From CALBZH01 sp964538515 (GTDB lineage Bacteria; Desulfobacterota; Syntrophobacteria; Syntrophobacterales; Syntrophobacteraceae): 31,431 nucleotides of DNA. Both the position numbers and the translations under genes were made by a program. The notes under the pieces are model-generated. The model was not told the DNA's origin, searched no databases, and saw nothing but the letters and a program-made list of their open reading frames with translations. Where the stretch lies: positions 1 through 31,431 of the forward strand of contig CAZIEW010000069.1 of assembly GCA_964538515.1 (NCBI GenBank), read 5' to 3'. The first letter of the stretch is position 1. The number at the start of each line of letters is the position of its first letter. Positions 8,609 through 16,889 of this stretch are shown here, in pieces.

Positions 8609-9652
8609 TTACTTCCACCCCTGCATCCGATCGATGTTCTCCTTGCTCACGAGAACGACGGGGATATAGGCTTCAGCCGGGACGGGCTTCCCGAGAGCGG
8701 CCAGAATGGCCGCACGTGCGCACATTTCGCCCACCAGAAATGGACTCTGAGCTACGGAGGCGGCTAGTCTGCCTTCCTTGATGGCGTCCTTTGCCTGGGG
8801 AATGAGGTCGATTCCGGTCACGGCGACCTGCCCCTGCTTCCCAGCGGCCTCCACCGCTTCGACCGCTGCGAGGGCCATGACGTCATTGGCGCAGAAAATG
8901 CCCTTCAGATCGGGGTGGGCCTGCAGCAGGTTGGTCGCCGTGCTGAAAGCCTTCATCCGATCCCAGTTGCCTGGCTGCACGGAAACCAGCGTGAGGGAAG
9001 GCTCAGCATTGAAAGCCTCGGTCGCACCGTTCTTCCGAGCCTCCGACTGGGGTGCTCCCGGCAGACCTTCGATAATCGCGACTTTACCCCCGCCTCCCGC
9101 TTTCACCGTTGCAGCCAGAAAAGCTCCTCCGGTCTTGCCCTGTCCGTAGAAGTCCACCAGAGCGATTTCAATGGGATCGCCGCCTGCTTCGTTGGCTGCC
9201 TTGATGTCCACTCGCTTGTCCGTAATGACGGGGATCCCCTTCGCCTTCGCCTTTGCCAGACCCGGGATGACGTTCTGAGGCGTGATGGCATGGACCGTAA
9301 GCGCTTCGTAGCCCTTCACCACCATGTTCTCGAGAATGTCCAGCTGGCCCGCGATGCTGTTTTCCTGGGGGGAGGCTTGAACATCGATGGTGACATCATA
9401 CTTCTTCGCAGTGCTTTCATAGCCCTCTTTGACGGTCACCCAGAATGGATTGGCAAGCGTGATGAGAATGGCTCCGATCCTGAGGGGCTTGTCCGGTTTG
9501 GGCACTTCCCCGAGCTTTGCCAGGGTTTCCTCGCGAAACTGATCGAAGTATGCGGTCTCTCCCGAGGCAGTCTGCTGGGTGAAAAGGACCAGGATAGCCG
9601 CTAACACCAGAACGCTTCTCTTGTGTGACCAGCTCAAGCTTCGTTCGTGCAT
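8609..9652 (-). CDS. Periplasmic sugar-binding protein (RbsB-like, type I fold)
   Basis: About 347 residues with a signal peptide (MHERSLSWSHKRSVLVLAAI onward, likely cleaved near TASGE). The mature domain shows the periplasmic-binding-protein type I pattern: LRIGAILITLANPFWVTVKE, then YDVTIDVQASPQENSIAGQL, LDILENMVVKGYEALTVHAI, GKVAIIEGLPGAPQSEARKN and IFCANDVMALAAVEAVEAAG. These are the ribose/galactose/autoinducer-2 type blocks. I choose the ATG at 9652 because AAGGAG sits six bases upstream; an in-frame ATG at 9685 would add 11 residues and overlap the permease stop. It is the sugar receptor for the adjacent permease and ATPase; the actual sugar or polyol is unknown. Confidence 0.9.
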   Translation of the reverse strand: MHERSLSWSHKRSVLVLAAILVLFTQQTASGETAYFDQFREETLAKLGEVPKPDKPLRIGAILITLANPFWVTVKEGYESTAKKYDVTIDVQASPQENSIAGQLDILENMVVKGYEALTVHAITPQNVIPGLAKAKAKGIPVITDKRVDIKAANEAGGDPIEIALVDFYGQGKTGGAFLAATVKAGGGGKVAIIEGLPGAPQSEARKNGATEAFNAEPSLTLVSVQPGNWDRMKAFSTATNLLQAHPDLKGIFCANDVMALAAVEAVEAAGKQGQVAVTGIDLIPQAKDAIKEGRLAASVAQSPFLVGEMCARAAILAALGKPVPAEAYIPVVLVSKENIDRMQGWK

Positions 9653-9681
9653 AGATTTCTCCTTGGAAATGCAGATTAGAA

Positions 9682-10704
9682 TCACAGCCCCCGCCGAATG
9701 CGGTCTGCCACCACGGCCAGGATGAAAACCAAGCCCGTGACCAATTGCTGATAATAGGAAGGGACATTGAGCAGAGTGAGTCCATTGACGAGCGTTCCGA
9801 TGATCAGTGCGCCGAGCAGCGTTCCACTGATTCGAGCCTCTCCTCCGAAAAAGCTCGTTCCGCCCATGACCACAGCGGCAATCGCTTCAAGCTCTATCCC
9901 CAGTCCGGCAATGGCTTCGGCGGTATTGAGCCGGGCCACGATGACCATGCCTGCGAGCGCCGCGGTGGCGCCCGAAAGCCCATACGTCCATAAAAGGGTG
10001 GCCTTGACGGGCACTCCCATCCGGTATGCGGCCTCCGAATTGTCCCCGACGGCTCGCGCGTGTGCGCCAAAGCAGGTCCAGCAGGTAATGACATAGACCA
10101 CTAAGACCGTAAGGAGCGCCAGGACAACCGAGAGCGGCAGGGGACCAATCCGACCCATTGCAAGGGTCCGGAACCCTAATGGGAGCCCATAGATGGGGCG
10201 TGCGTCCGTCAGGATTAAGGCCAGCGCTCTATAGATTCCAGCAGTACCCAGCGTGACGATGAAGGGCGACACGCGCAACCCGGTCACCCCCAAGCCGTTG
10301 ACAAAGCCCATCGCGATGCCCATGAGCAGGCTGATCGCGATGCCGCTTGCAATCGGCCACTGGGCCTTCATGGCTAACGCAGCCAGGATGCTGCTAAGCG
10401 CCATGACGGATCCGACGGAAAGGTCAATGCCGGCGGTCGCGATGACCACGGTCATCCCCACGGCCGTGAGCAATGTTGGAGTGGATTGCACGAGGATGTT
10501 GACGACGTTTTGATAGGCCAGGAAATGGGGTGAGACCACGCTGAATAATCCGGCAATGGCGATCAGGAAGAAAACCAGTCCAAGCCTTTCAAGAAGCGCC
10601 ATCAAACCATCCCGTTGAGACCGAGCAGAAACGGCGACGCCGTCTAAGATTCCAATGCCGCACGTCGTTGTTCTGCCCCGGAAGCCACCGTTCGGGGGAC
10701 TCAT
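9682..10704 (-). CDS. Sugar ABC transporter permease (RbsC-like)
   Basis: An inner-membrane permease of up to 340 residues with eight or more hydrophobic segments. RbsC-family marks are TAVGMTVVIATAGIDLSVGS near the first third, AVGDNSEAAYRMGVPV (the coupling region) and ELEAIAAVVMGGTSFFGG near the end. The first 34 residues from the ATG at 10704 are hydrophilic and not typical; ATG at 10602 (MALLERLGLVFFL) has a G-rich site upstream (GGGATGG) and would give a more usual N-terminus, so the true start is uncertain. It lies 25 bp downstream of the double-cubane gene and 29 bp upstream of the binding-protein start, in one operon. Confidence 0.9.
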   Translation of the reverse strand: MSPPNGGFRGRTTTCGIGILDGVAVSARSQRDGLMALLERLGLVFFLIAIAGLFSVVSPHFLAYQNVVNILVQSTPTLLTAVGMTVVIATAGIDLSVGSVMALSSILAALAMKAQWPIASGIAISLLMGIAMGFVNGLGVTGLRVSPFIVTLGTAGIYRALALILTDARPIYGLPLGFRTLAMGRIGPLPLSVVLALLTVLVVYVITCWTCFGAHARAVGDNSEAAYRMGVPVKATLLWTYGLSGATAALAGMVIVARLNTAEAIAGLGIELEAIAAVVMGGTSFFGGEARISGTLLGALIIGTLVNGLTLLNVPSYYQQLVTGLVFILAVVADRIRRGL

Positions 10705-10729
10705 TCCCGCATCGTTTCCGTAGCGCGTT

Positions 10730-11890
10730 TCAGCCGATCAGCTCGAGAAAGGCCTCGATCCTGGTTCGCAGTTGTTCAGTGTCGGAAGCGGAATAGTCGG
10801 TCTCGACGTGAAGGAACGGCAGATGATAGCGCTGTTCAACCCGTTCTTTGACCACCTGAGCTTCCACGTTGTAGGTGTGGCAGCACTGCCAGGTCAGATC
10901 GACGACTCCCTGCACTCGGAAATCGGCCACCAGGCGATCGATCAACTCCAGTCGTCCTTCGTTTGGCGTCATGCAGGAGCAGGGAGTCCGGATGTACCGC
11001 CTTGAGAGAGCTGCCAGGGGATCGGCCGTGTCTTCCTCCACTGCCAGATCCTGGGCCTTAATCCCGCTGCAGTTTTCGAGAGCGACAACCGCGCCGCCGC
11101 ATTCTTCGATCAGCTGGAGTACTTTTTCGGATCCCTTGCCGACCGGACATCCGGTGAGCAGGATGCGAGGGGCTTTCGGCGCGCTGACAGAAACCCCGGC
11201 TGCCTGCAGTTGGTCGAGCTCCTCGATGAGCCTGCGCAGCAGAAGGGCATAGTCTTCGAGGTCGCAACAGGAGCTCTTGGTTTCGAGGACTGTCATCATG
11301 TCGAGACCCGACAGGGGAATCACCGCCGAGACGCTGTAGCGGGAAATCCTCCAGATGAGCTGCTTCACATCATTCTGGAGGCGGATCTGACGATTCAGCT
11401 CTTCGATTTCAACCATCCGACCGGTCTGCACCTCCAAAAAGCCTTTTAACCGTGCGATCTCCTGGAGCCAGAAAGCGAGCGCATGGGCTTCGTTGGCATC
11501 ATAGGGCAAATGCATCAAGTGGACGGGCTTGATCCTCCTCATCAGCTCAAACATCTTCTTCTTGCCGTCACACGTGGTTTCCCCAAGAATGAAATCCGAG
11601 GCAGCGAAAAACGGGCACGTGTCCGTCACGGCGTACCCGTAGCTGGACTTGATGAGGGGACACAGATTCGGAGGAAGCGTCCTTTCCGCTGCGGCAATCG
11701 GGGCCTCCTTCTTGCCGCACAGGCTGACCGGAATGGCCCCAGCCGCACGGACGAGCTCCGTCGGGGCAAACAGGCAGTAGACCCCAGCGACTTTTCCCCC
11801 CGCTTCCTTGTGCTCTGCCAGCCCGAGCAGCGAACGCTCACTGGCCCGCTCGATCTCTATCATGGTGCTCGGTCGCACTGGATGCTCCAT
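10730..11890 (-). CDS. Double-cubane-cluster protein of the 2-hydroxyacyl-CoA dehydratase family (YjiM-like)
   Basis: A 386-residue cytoplasmic protein of the HgdB/HgdC/FldB/BcrB-BcrC superfamily. It matches the layout I know from E. coli YjiM and double-cubane proteins: VYCLFAPTELVRAAGAIPVS, then LPPNLCPLIKSSYGYAVTDT with CPFF, GETTCDGKKKMFELM, ITGCPVGKGSEKV-like LLTGCPVGKGSEKVLQLIEE, ENCSGIKAQDL, TPCSCMTPNEGRLELI and CCHTYNVEAQVVKERV near the end. Several of these Cys would bind the [8Fe-9S] double-cubane cluster. Characterised relatives do difficult low-potential reductions and need a BadF/HgdC-type ATPase as electron donor; none is encoded in this window. It is the first gene of the sugar-transport set, so a role in metabolising the imported compound is possible but inferred. 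The start has GGGGGAG about 12 bases upstream. Confidence 0.85.
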   Translation of the reverse strand: MEHPVRPSTMIEIERASERSLLGLAEHKEAGGKVAGVYCLFAPTELVRAAGAIPVSLCGKKEAPIAAAERTLPPNLCPLIKSSYGYAVTDTCPFFAASDFILGETTCDGKKKMFELMRRIKPVHLMHLPYDANEAHALAFWLQEIARLKGFLEVQTGRMVEIEELNRQIRLQNDVKQLIWRISRYSVSAVIPLSGLDMMTVLETKSSCCDLEDYALLLRRLIEELDQLQAAGVSVSAPKAPRILLTGCPVGKGSEKVLQLIEECGGAVVALENCSGIKAQDLAVEEDTADPLAALSRRYIRTPCSCMTPNEGRLELIDRLVADFRVQGVVDLTWQCCHTYNVEAQVVKERVEQRYHLPFLHVETDYSASDTEQLRTRIEAFLELIG

Positions 11891-12402
11891 CCCCGCCGCT
11901 CACTCCCCCTTCCTATCGCGAGCCCGCACGGATGACGTGCTCGTCTGGACCGCCTCGGGCAGAAGTCCGCCAAGCTTCGCCCCATCGACCTTTAAGTGAG
12001 TAAAGTCAATAAATTAGAAAGGACCAAAGCGCAAATAGGTAATCTGGATTGAAGCGGGGCTGTGCAATTGAAGAATACGATGCATCGAGCACGAGCGTAG
12101 GCTACGCACTCACGAGGGTCCGTGTCCATTGGCTTCAGAGACACGTACAGCGGTTCCGAGAACACCCACCACATCGAAATTCGCGTATCATCCGCTGAAC
12201 GGATGCGGGCAGTGGGTTGCGGCATGGAGACGAGCGATTTAGTGTAGTCAGGGAGTCAGGCGAAGCACGGGGGATGCTCTCGCCAATTCCTGCGTTGACA
12301 GGCGTCTGTTGCGCTGGTGACTGGATGACGGTGCGCGAAGGCAAGGGACCTCATCGTCTTCCAGAGACGAGCAGTGAATACAGCGAGAGCATTGGAGCAC
12401 CC
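11891..12402. other. Divergent intergenic region (about 510 bp)
   Basis: It separates the minus-strand double-cubane operon from the plus-strand methyltransferase gene and should hold both promoters. A minus-strand TTGACT is seen at about 12004-12009 (complement of AGTCAA) without a convincing -10 box. A short inverted repeat CATCCG-CTGAA-CGGATG lies at 12189-12205. The frame of the methyltransferase gene is open back to 12217 but that extension is Cys/Arg-rich and unlike the family. No gene is supportable. Confidence 0.4.
12189..12205. repeat. Short inverted repeat, possible operator or small hairpin
   Basis: CATCCG and CGGATG separated by CTGAA, a perfect 6-bp dyad. It lies 198 bp before the methyltransferase start. 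Short dyads like this arise by chance, so its role is open. Confidence 0.25.
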
Positions 12403-13602
12403 ATGGACAAGACCGATAAGAACAACCTGGCCGATATTGAATTCGAGCTCCTCTGGAAGAGCGCTCATGGAGCACATACCGAGACTTATTTCGCCCACCG
12501 GGTCAATGTTTGGCGGGATTTCTTTGTGCAGCCCGTGATCGATGCATTGATGAACCGATCCGTCGGCGAGACCGTCGAGCTCACTCTCAAAGCGGGTGAC
12601 ATCATTCCTGATCGTGACCCGAAGAAGGTATTTTCTTTAGCGCGCTCCCAATTTGACAGCGAATTCCGACCGGATGCGACGATTATTCCGCGGCCGGGAC
12701 GGTTCTACCCGAAAGGGATTCTCAAGGGAGTCCCCAATGTGTTTCGTGCCAACAACGAGCCGTTTCGATGCGCCGAGGTTGACGACACCAACCTCCTGGT
12801 GGACTTCAACCATCCGCTTGCCGGAGTCGACGTGAACCTGAGAGCCGTTATCAAACGGATTGACACCAAGAAGGGAGGAGCGGGCAATGACTGGCTGGAC
12901 ATCCTCACCACGGGGCCGGGGATGCAGGCACGATGGGGTGGGCAGCCAACGGACTTCTTTTCAGACAATCCTTTTGCACGACCGGATGAGACCCCCGATC
13001 GACACTTCTACGAAAGACCCAGGTTTGTGCATCATATTGATGCAAAGGCAATTGAGAATATATCCGAGGTCTATGAAAAACTACTCGAACCCGGCAACAA
13101 CGTTTTAGATCTAATGAGCAGCTGGACTTCGCATATTCCTCCCAACTTGCACCTCGCCAAAGTCATCGGACTGGGGATGAATCTTGAAGAGCTCAAGAAA
13201 AACGATCGACTGACGGATACTGTTGTTCACGACCTCAATGAGAATCCTAGGCTTCCATTTGATGATGATTCCTTTGAAGCAGTCCTCTGTACCGTGTCCG
13301 TAGAATACCTGAAAGATCCTTTGGCTGTATTCAAGGAAGTAGGACGTATTCTGAAACAGGGTGGCTGTTTTATAAATACCTTTTCAAACCGTTGGTTCCC
13401 GCCGAAAGTGACCGCGATCTGGGAGCAGCTTTATGAATTTGAGCGAATGGGGCTTATTTCAGAATACTTTCTGCTCTCAGACCAGTTTGAGAACCTCTGC
13501 TCGCATTCCATTCGAGGGTATCCGAGACCCGAGGATGACAAGTACTATGGAGAGCTCTTTGTCTCGGATCCCGTTTACGCGGTTTGGGCCCACAAGCGCT
13601 GA
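12403..13602 (+). CDS. FKBP/SlyD-like domain fused to SAM-dependent methyltransferase
   Basis: A predicted soluble protein of 399 residues. Residues about 50-155 resemble the FKBP/SlyD peptidyl-prolyl isomerase group: GETVELTLKAGDIIPDRD, FYPKGILKGV and above all LLVDFNHPLAGVDVNLRAVI, where VDFNHPLAG is the SlyD-type signature. Residues about 220-345 form a class I methyltransferase core: NNVLDLMSSWTSHIPP (motif I, atypical, without GxGxG), HDLNENPRLPFDDDSFEAVL (acidic motif II and IV region) and VEYLKDPLAVFKEVGRILKQ with GG (motif V/VI). The start at 12403 has TTGGAG six bases upstream; an upstream in-frame ATG at 12217 gives an implausible leader. The methyl acceptor is unknown. No obvious operon partner; MarR and acyl-CoA synthetase genes follow after 345 bp. 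Confidence 0.8.
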   Translation: MDKTDKNNLADIEFELLWKSAHGAHTETYFAHRVNVWRDFFVQPVIDALMNRSVGETVELTLKAGDIIPDRDPKKVFSLARSQFDSEFRPDATIIPRPGRFYPKGILKGVPNVFRANNEPFRCAEVDDTNLLVDFNHPLAGVDVNLRAVIKRIDTKKGGAGNDWLDILTTGPGMQARWGGQPTDFFSDNPFARPDETPDRHFYERPRFVHHIDAKAIENISEVYEKLLEPGNNVLDLMSSWTSHIPPNLHLAKVIGLGMNLEELKKNDRLTDTVVHDLNENPRLPFDDDSFEAVLCTVSVEYLKDPLAVFKEVGRILKQGGCFINTFSNRWFPPKVTAIWEQLYEFERMGLISEYFLLSDQFENLCSHSIRGYPRPEDDKYYGELFVSDPVYAVWAHKR

Positions 13603-13947
13603 TCATGGCTGCCCACAACCGACTGATGGGGCAGCTGACATGAACGGCAGCACACGGCCGACGAAGAAGCGATGAGGCTGCGAGAAAATAATTTGCATGC
13701 TTACTATTGGTGTTTTAATATTCACGCCATCCGAGGCTGCGATGATATGCTCAGTTGACTCTGGACGCCTTGCCCCGGTTGAGCGAGTGCTCCGTCAAAA
13801 TGGTTGTGCCGGGTACTACACTCCCCTAAGCCCCTTCGAGTGGGGAATCCAAGGGGGGGTGTACCTTGCGAAACAGAGTTGCCGGAGCACTGGCCCGAAG
13901 CCCAGCTGTGGCCTCGTAGAACATTTGACCAAACGGAGGCTCGCACG
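13603..13947. other. Intergenic region upstream of marR-type gene
   Basis: Holds an AT-rich stretch with a possible promoter at 13693-13721 and a GC-rich part from 13820 with C- and G-runs. No gene is supported: the frame of the MarR gene is open back to 13804 but the extra residues lack family similarity and the ribosome site fixes a later start. Confidence 0.4.
13693..13721 (+). promoter_or_regulatory. Possible sigma-70-type promoter
   Basis: TTGCAT at 13693-13698 and TAATAT at 13716-13721 with a 17-bp spacer, in the most AT-rich stretch of the gap. The -35 match is weak. It would give a leader of about 220 bases before the MarR start. Confidence 0.25.
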
Positions 13948-14388
13948 ATGATTTTCAAAGATTGCATCTGCTTTCGGCTTGGCGCGGTGAGCCGCAAGAT
14001 CACACGGCATTACAAGGATGGGATATCCCCGTTTGGCCTCACTCATGGCCAGTTTTTCATGCTGGTCGCCCTGCTCGAGGAGGACGGCGTACAGCCGAGC
14101 CAGCTAGCCGACAAGACCGCACTGGACCGCCCGACGATCACGGGACTCCTGGACCGCCTCGAGCGAGACGGGTGGGTGGAGCGACGGCTGGATCCCAACG
14201 ATCGGCGCACCTTGCGCGTACATCTTACTCCCAAGGCCTTAGCAGAGCGTGAGGACCTGCTCGCCCTATTCGAAACGATCAACGGGCAGTTCTTACGGCG
14301 ATTCTCCGAAACGGAATGGGCTCAGTTCCAGTCTTTCCTCAACAGGCTCGATGCGGGGGAGGCACACGAAGCGGCAGTGGGCACTTGA
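13948..14388 (+). CDS. MarR-family transcriptional regulator
   Basis: A 146-residue winged-helix dimeric repressor, the normal MarR length. The helix-turn-helix runs through QPSQLADKTALDRPTITGLL and the recognition helix DRLERDGW, followed by the wing VERRLDPNDRRTLRVHLTPK with the conserved D-x-R-D/N-x-R pattern (DPNDRR). The start at 13948 has CGGAGG eight bases upstream; the frame upstream is open but unsupported. It is directed toward the acyl-CoA synthetase genes 73 bp downstream, so it may respond to an aromatic or fatty acid or its CoA ester and control them; this is inference from context. Confidence 0.92.
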   Translation: MIFKDCICFRLGAVSRKITRHYKDGISPFGLTHGQFFMLVALLEEDGVQPSQLADKTALDRPTITGLLDRLERDGWVERRLDPNDRRTLRVHLTPKALAEREDLLALFETINGQFLRRFSETEWAQFQSFLNRLDAGEAHEAAVGT

Positions 14389-14461
14389 TCTCTGCGCCTG
14401 GGTGCGCTCTCAGTGTTCTGGCGTTCCGGACTCTCACTCATCAGAGAAAGGGGTACAGCAG

Positions 14462-15865
14462 ATGGCTCTCTCGTCACGAATGCGAGACAATCTGAAACGC
14501 ACCCTCCATGCCAAGCGGGTCGCCATCGTCGGAGCTTCGCAGGAACAGCTCTCGGTTGGCATGGGGCCTCTGCACAACCTGCTCGCGGCTCGATTCCAAG
14601 GGGAAATCCTGCCCGTTAATCCCAAGTACGACCAGATCCTGGGACAACGCTGCTACCCAGACCTCGAATCCATCGATCCGCCTCCGGATCTTGCCATTCT
14701 GCTGCTGAATCAGCATCTTGCGGTCGAGATGGTCGAAAGGGCAGGGCGGCTGGGCATTCCAGGCACAACCATCGTGGCGGGCGGCTTCCGGGAGGTCGGG
14801 GCAGGGGGGCAGGCCCTCAACGAACGTCTACTCAAGATTGCCTCCGACTACGATATGGCGGTCATCGGTCCCAATACCTTGGGTTTTTCCACCTTCCATC
14901 ACGGGCTCCACTCCATCTTCTGGCACCTAGCCGCGTCACCGGGTCCCGTCGCCATCATCTCCCAAAGCGGCGGGGTGGGACTCACCATGGGCTATGCGCT
15001 TCGTGATCTCGAATGCGGATTGAGCCATTTCATCGGAGTCGGCAATCGCACGGTCCTGGATTTTCCGGACTATCTCGAGGTCTTGCGGGAAGATGCCGAC
15101 GCAGCTGCCTTTGTGCTGTTCGTCGAAGGGGTGGAAAACCCCCGGTTGCTGTACGAGGCCATCAAGCAGACGACGCCCGGGAAGCCCGTGGTGGTTTACA
15201 AAGCTGGGAAGCAGGAGGCGGTCTCGAAAGCGACGGCAACGCACACCGGGAGCCTGGCCGGCGAATACGCCATCTACAAGGCCATGTTCAAGCAGGCCGG
15301 AGCGTTCGAGGCGGATTCCGCCTGGGATGCGGCTGTTGCGGCCAAGGCGATGAGCATGGTTTCCCCTCCGCGGGGAAACCGTTTGTGTGCCCTGACGTTC
15401 ACGGCAGGGCCCTGCATCGTGGCCATGGACAAGCTCGTGGCGAGCGGCTGGGAGCTGCCTGATCTGAGACCGGAGACCAAGTCCAAAATCATGAGCATCA
15501 TCGGGGAAAAGACTCCCATCGAAATCCAGAACCCGATCGACCTCACGGGGCCGGGGTTTCTCCCCAAGACCTACGTGCCTGTGTTGGAGACGGTCCTGCA
15601 GGAGGATTTTGACGCCTATCTTGTCGTCTGGAATTTTAACCCCCTGATCCGGGTCCCTGTTGTCGAGCTGGAGACGATGGTCAAACGGTACGCGGAGAAA
15701 ACGATCGTTGCGGTGAACCTGGCGACCCGCGCGGAGGCCTCTTCCTTGAGCGAGTCCCTGGCGGCAAGGGGGATCTGCTGTTACCCCACGCCCGAGGACG
15801 GCGCCACGGCCCTGAGCGCGCTGCTTTCCCGTCATATTTTCCTGAAGCGAGAGGGACTGCGATGA
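14462..15865 (+). CDS. NDP-forming acyl-CoA synthetase, alpha subunit
   Basis: Couples acyl-CoA cleavage to ADP phosphorylation, or the reverse, by way of an acyl phosphate and phosphohistidine. The 467-residue chain has a CoA-binding Rossmann domain (KRVAIVGASQEQLSVGMGPL, then GEILPVNPKYDQILGQRCYP), a middle ligase domain (GPVAIISQSGGVGLTMGYAL, GVGNRTVLDFPDYLEVL) and the conserved ATHTGSLAGEY in which His261 is at the position of the alpha phosphohistidine of archaeal enzymes, followed by a third domain (NPIDLTGPGFLP). The start at 14462 has AAGGGG upstream. Its TGA overlaps the ATG of the beta gene (ATGA), indicating coupled synthesis. Acyl specificity cannot be read from the sequence. Confidence 0.92.
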   Translation: MALSSRMRDNLKRTLHAKRVAIVGASQEQLSVGMGPLHNLLAARFQGEILPVNPKYDQILGQRCYPDLESIDPPPDLAILLLNQHLAVEMVERAGRLGIPGTTIVAGGFREVGAGGQALNERLLKIASDYDMAVIGPNTLGFSTFHHGLHSIFWHLAASPGPVAIISQSGGVGLTMGYALRDLECGLSHFIGVGNRTVLDFPDYLEVLREDADAAAFVLFVEGVENPRLLYEAIKQTTPGKPVVVYKAGKQEAVSKATATHTGSLAGEYAIYKAMFKQAGAFEADSAWDAAVAAKAMSMVSPPRGNRLCALTFTAGPCIVAMDKLVASGWELPDLRPETKSKIMSIIGEKTPIEIQNPIDLTGPGFLPKTYVPVLETVLQEDFDAYLVVWNFNPLIRVPVVELETMVKRYAEKTIVAVNLATRAEASSLSESLAARGICCYPTPEDGATALSALLSRHIFLKREGLR

Positions 15866-16509
15866 TTCTTCCCGAGCATGAAGCCAATCGGCTCCTCGCC
15901 GAGGCCGGCATTCCGATGATCCCCATCCGGTTGGTCAACTCCGCCGAAGAAGCCAAGAAGGCTGCCGCAGGCTTTGACTGCCCCGTAGCACTCAAGTTCT
16001 CATCGACCAGGCACACCCACAAGACCGAGATCGGTGGGGTCTTCCTCAACCTGACCACCAAACAGGACCTCGTGAATGCCTACGGCAAGTTGGAAGCCCT
16101 GAGGAACAAGCTCGACGAGCAGGCGGTCATCGTCCTGGAACCCATGGCCGAATCCGGAGCGGAATTCTTCGTGGGCTACCAGCGCCACCCGCAGTTCGGC
16201 CCGGTCCTCACCTTCGGGCTGGGAGGGGTTTTCCTCGAGCTGTTCCAAGACGTAGCGTTCCGCCTCCTCCCGGCACGCGCCGCGGACTTCCGGGAAATGC
16301 TCTCGGAGCTCAAGAGCTGGCCTAAAATGCGAGACGGATTTCGGGGCCTTCCGCCCGTGGACGAGGAAGTCGTCATCGACCTTCTTCAAAAGGCAGCCGA
16401 ATTTGCCTTGGAGCATCCGCACGTTGTCGAGCTGGACTTCAACCCGGTCATCATGACCGCGCGAGGCCCCACGATTGCTGACGCGACCGTCGTTCTGACC
16501 CGTTCCTGA
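15862..16509 (+). CDS. NDP-forming acyl-CoA synthetase, beta subunit (ATP-grasp)
   Basis: The ATP-grasp subunit that transfers phosphate between nucleotide and the alpha subunit. Its 215 residues fit the split-subunit form rather than the fused 700-residue form. Visible blocks are EANRLLAEAGIPMIPIRLV, CPVALKFSSTRHTHKTEIGG with the conserved HKTEIGG starting at His53, VLEPMAESGAEFFVGYQRHP with the metal/nucleotide region, FGPVLTFGLGGVFLELFQDV and VVELDFNPVIMTARG near the end. It overlaps the alpha gene by four bases. A weak GC dyad and T6 run follow the stop. Confidence 0.93.
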   Translation: MILPEHEANRLLAEAGIPMIPIRLVNSAEEAKKAAAGFDCPVALKFSSTRHTHKTEIGGVFLNLTTKQDLVNAYGKLEALRNKLDEQAVIVLEPMAESGAEFFVGYQRHPQFGPVLTFGLGGVFLELFQDVAFRLLPARAADFREMLSELKSWPKMRDGFRGLPPVDEEVVIDLLQKAAEFALEHPHVVELDFNPVIMTARGPTIADATVVLTRS

Positions 16510-16543
16510 TGGGCTGAAGCGCTCCCGATACGTCTTTCGAGCA

Positions 16544-16569
16544 CACCATCAAAGGGTGGGGGATTTTTT
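16544..16569 (+). terminator. Weak candidate intrinsic terminator after acyl-CoA synthetase genes
   Basis: A 4-bp dyad CACC/GGTG with G-rich extension is followed by TTTTTT at 16564-16569. The stem is short, so only the position behind the operon and the T-run support it. Confidence 0.3.
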
Positions 16570-16713
16570 ACTCGTCCTTCAGGCTGCATCCTTCCGTTGA
16601 GGCCTATCAGATGGGAGTGCCGTTCTTCCTGGCTGTCTTCCCCATGCCCCGGTGACCCTCGTGCTGCGGCATTCTCTTTGGCGACACCGTCTTTATCCTT
16701 GTGTAACCTATTG

Positions 16714-16751
16714 GGGGTCGTTTCAGAAAACGGATTGCAGAGTGCGCTAAG
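16714..16751 (+). repeat. Solitary Tn3-family-type 38-bp terminal inverted repeat
   Basis: The 38 bases begin GGGGTCGTTTCAGAAAACGG and end GCGCTAAG. Both the outer GGGG, the inner TAAG end and the exact 38-bp length are hallmarks of Tn3-family ends, and the central TCAGAAAACGGA block matches my memory of the Tn21 end. No second copy in inverse orientation, no transposase and no resolvase are present in the window, so this is a relic or one end of a much larger element. It lies in a 400-bp gap between two operons. Confidence 0.6.
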
Positions 16752-16889
16752 CCGTCTGATTCGGCACCCATTTGCCGAGCACTGGGGTTACATTTCTCGT
16801 CGAATCATCTGACTCTCCCTTGAAAAGGTCCGCGTGCTCACCTTGGCCTGCGTCCGAAATGAAATCTTGCCGACAATCGATTTTCCAAT

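Noticed and set aside
12217..12402. N-terminal extension of the methyltransferase frame to 12217
   Set aside because: The added residues are unlike the family and a ribosome site fits the ATG at 12403.
13820..13870. C-run and G-run region before the MarR gene considered as a terminator
   Set aside because: Pairing is imperfect and no T-run follows.
14936..15835. 299-codon minus-strand frame antisense to the acyl-CoA synthetase alpha gene
   Set aside because: Composition is Arg/Gly/His-rich and unlike any family, while the plus-strand gene has all expected motifs.
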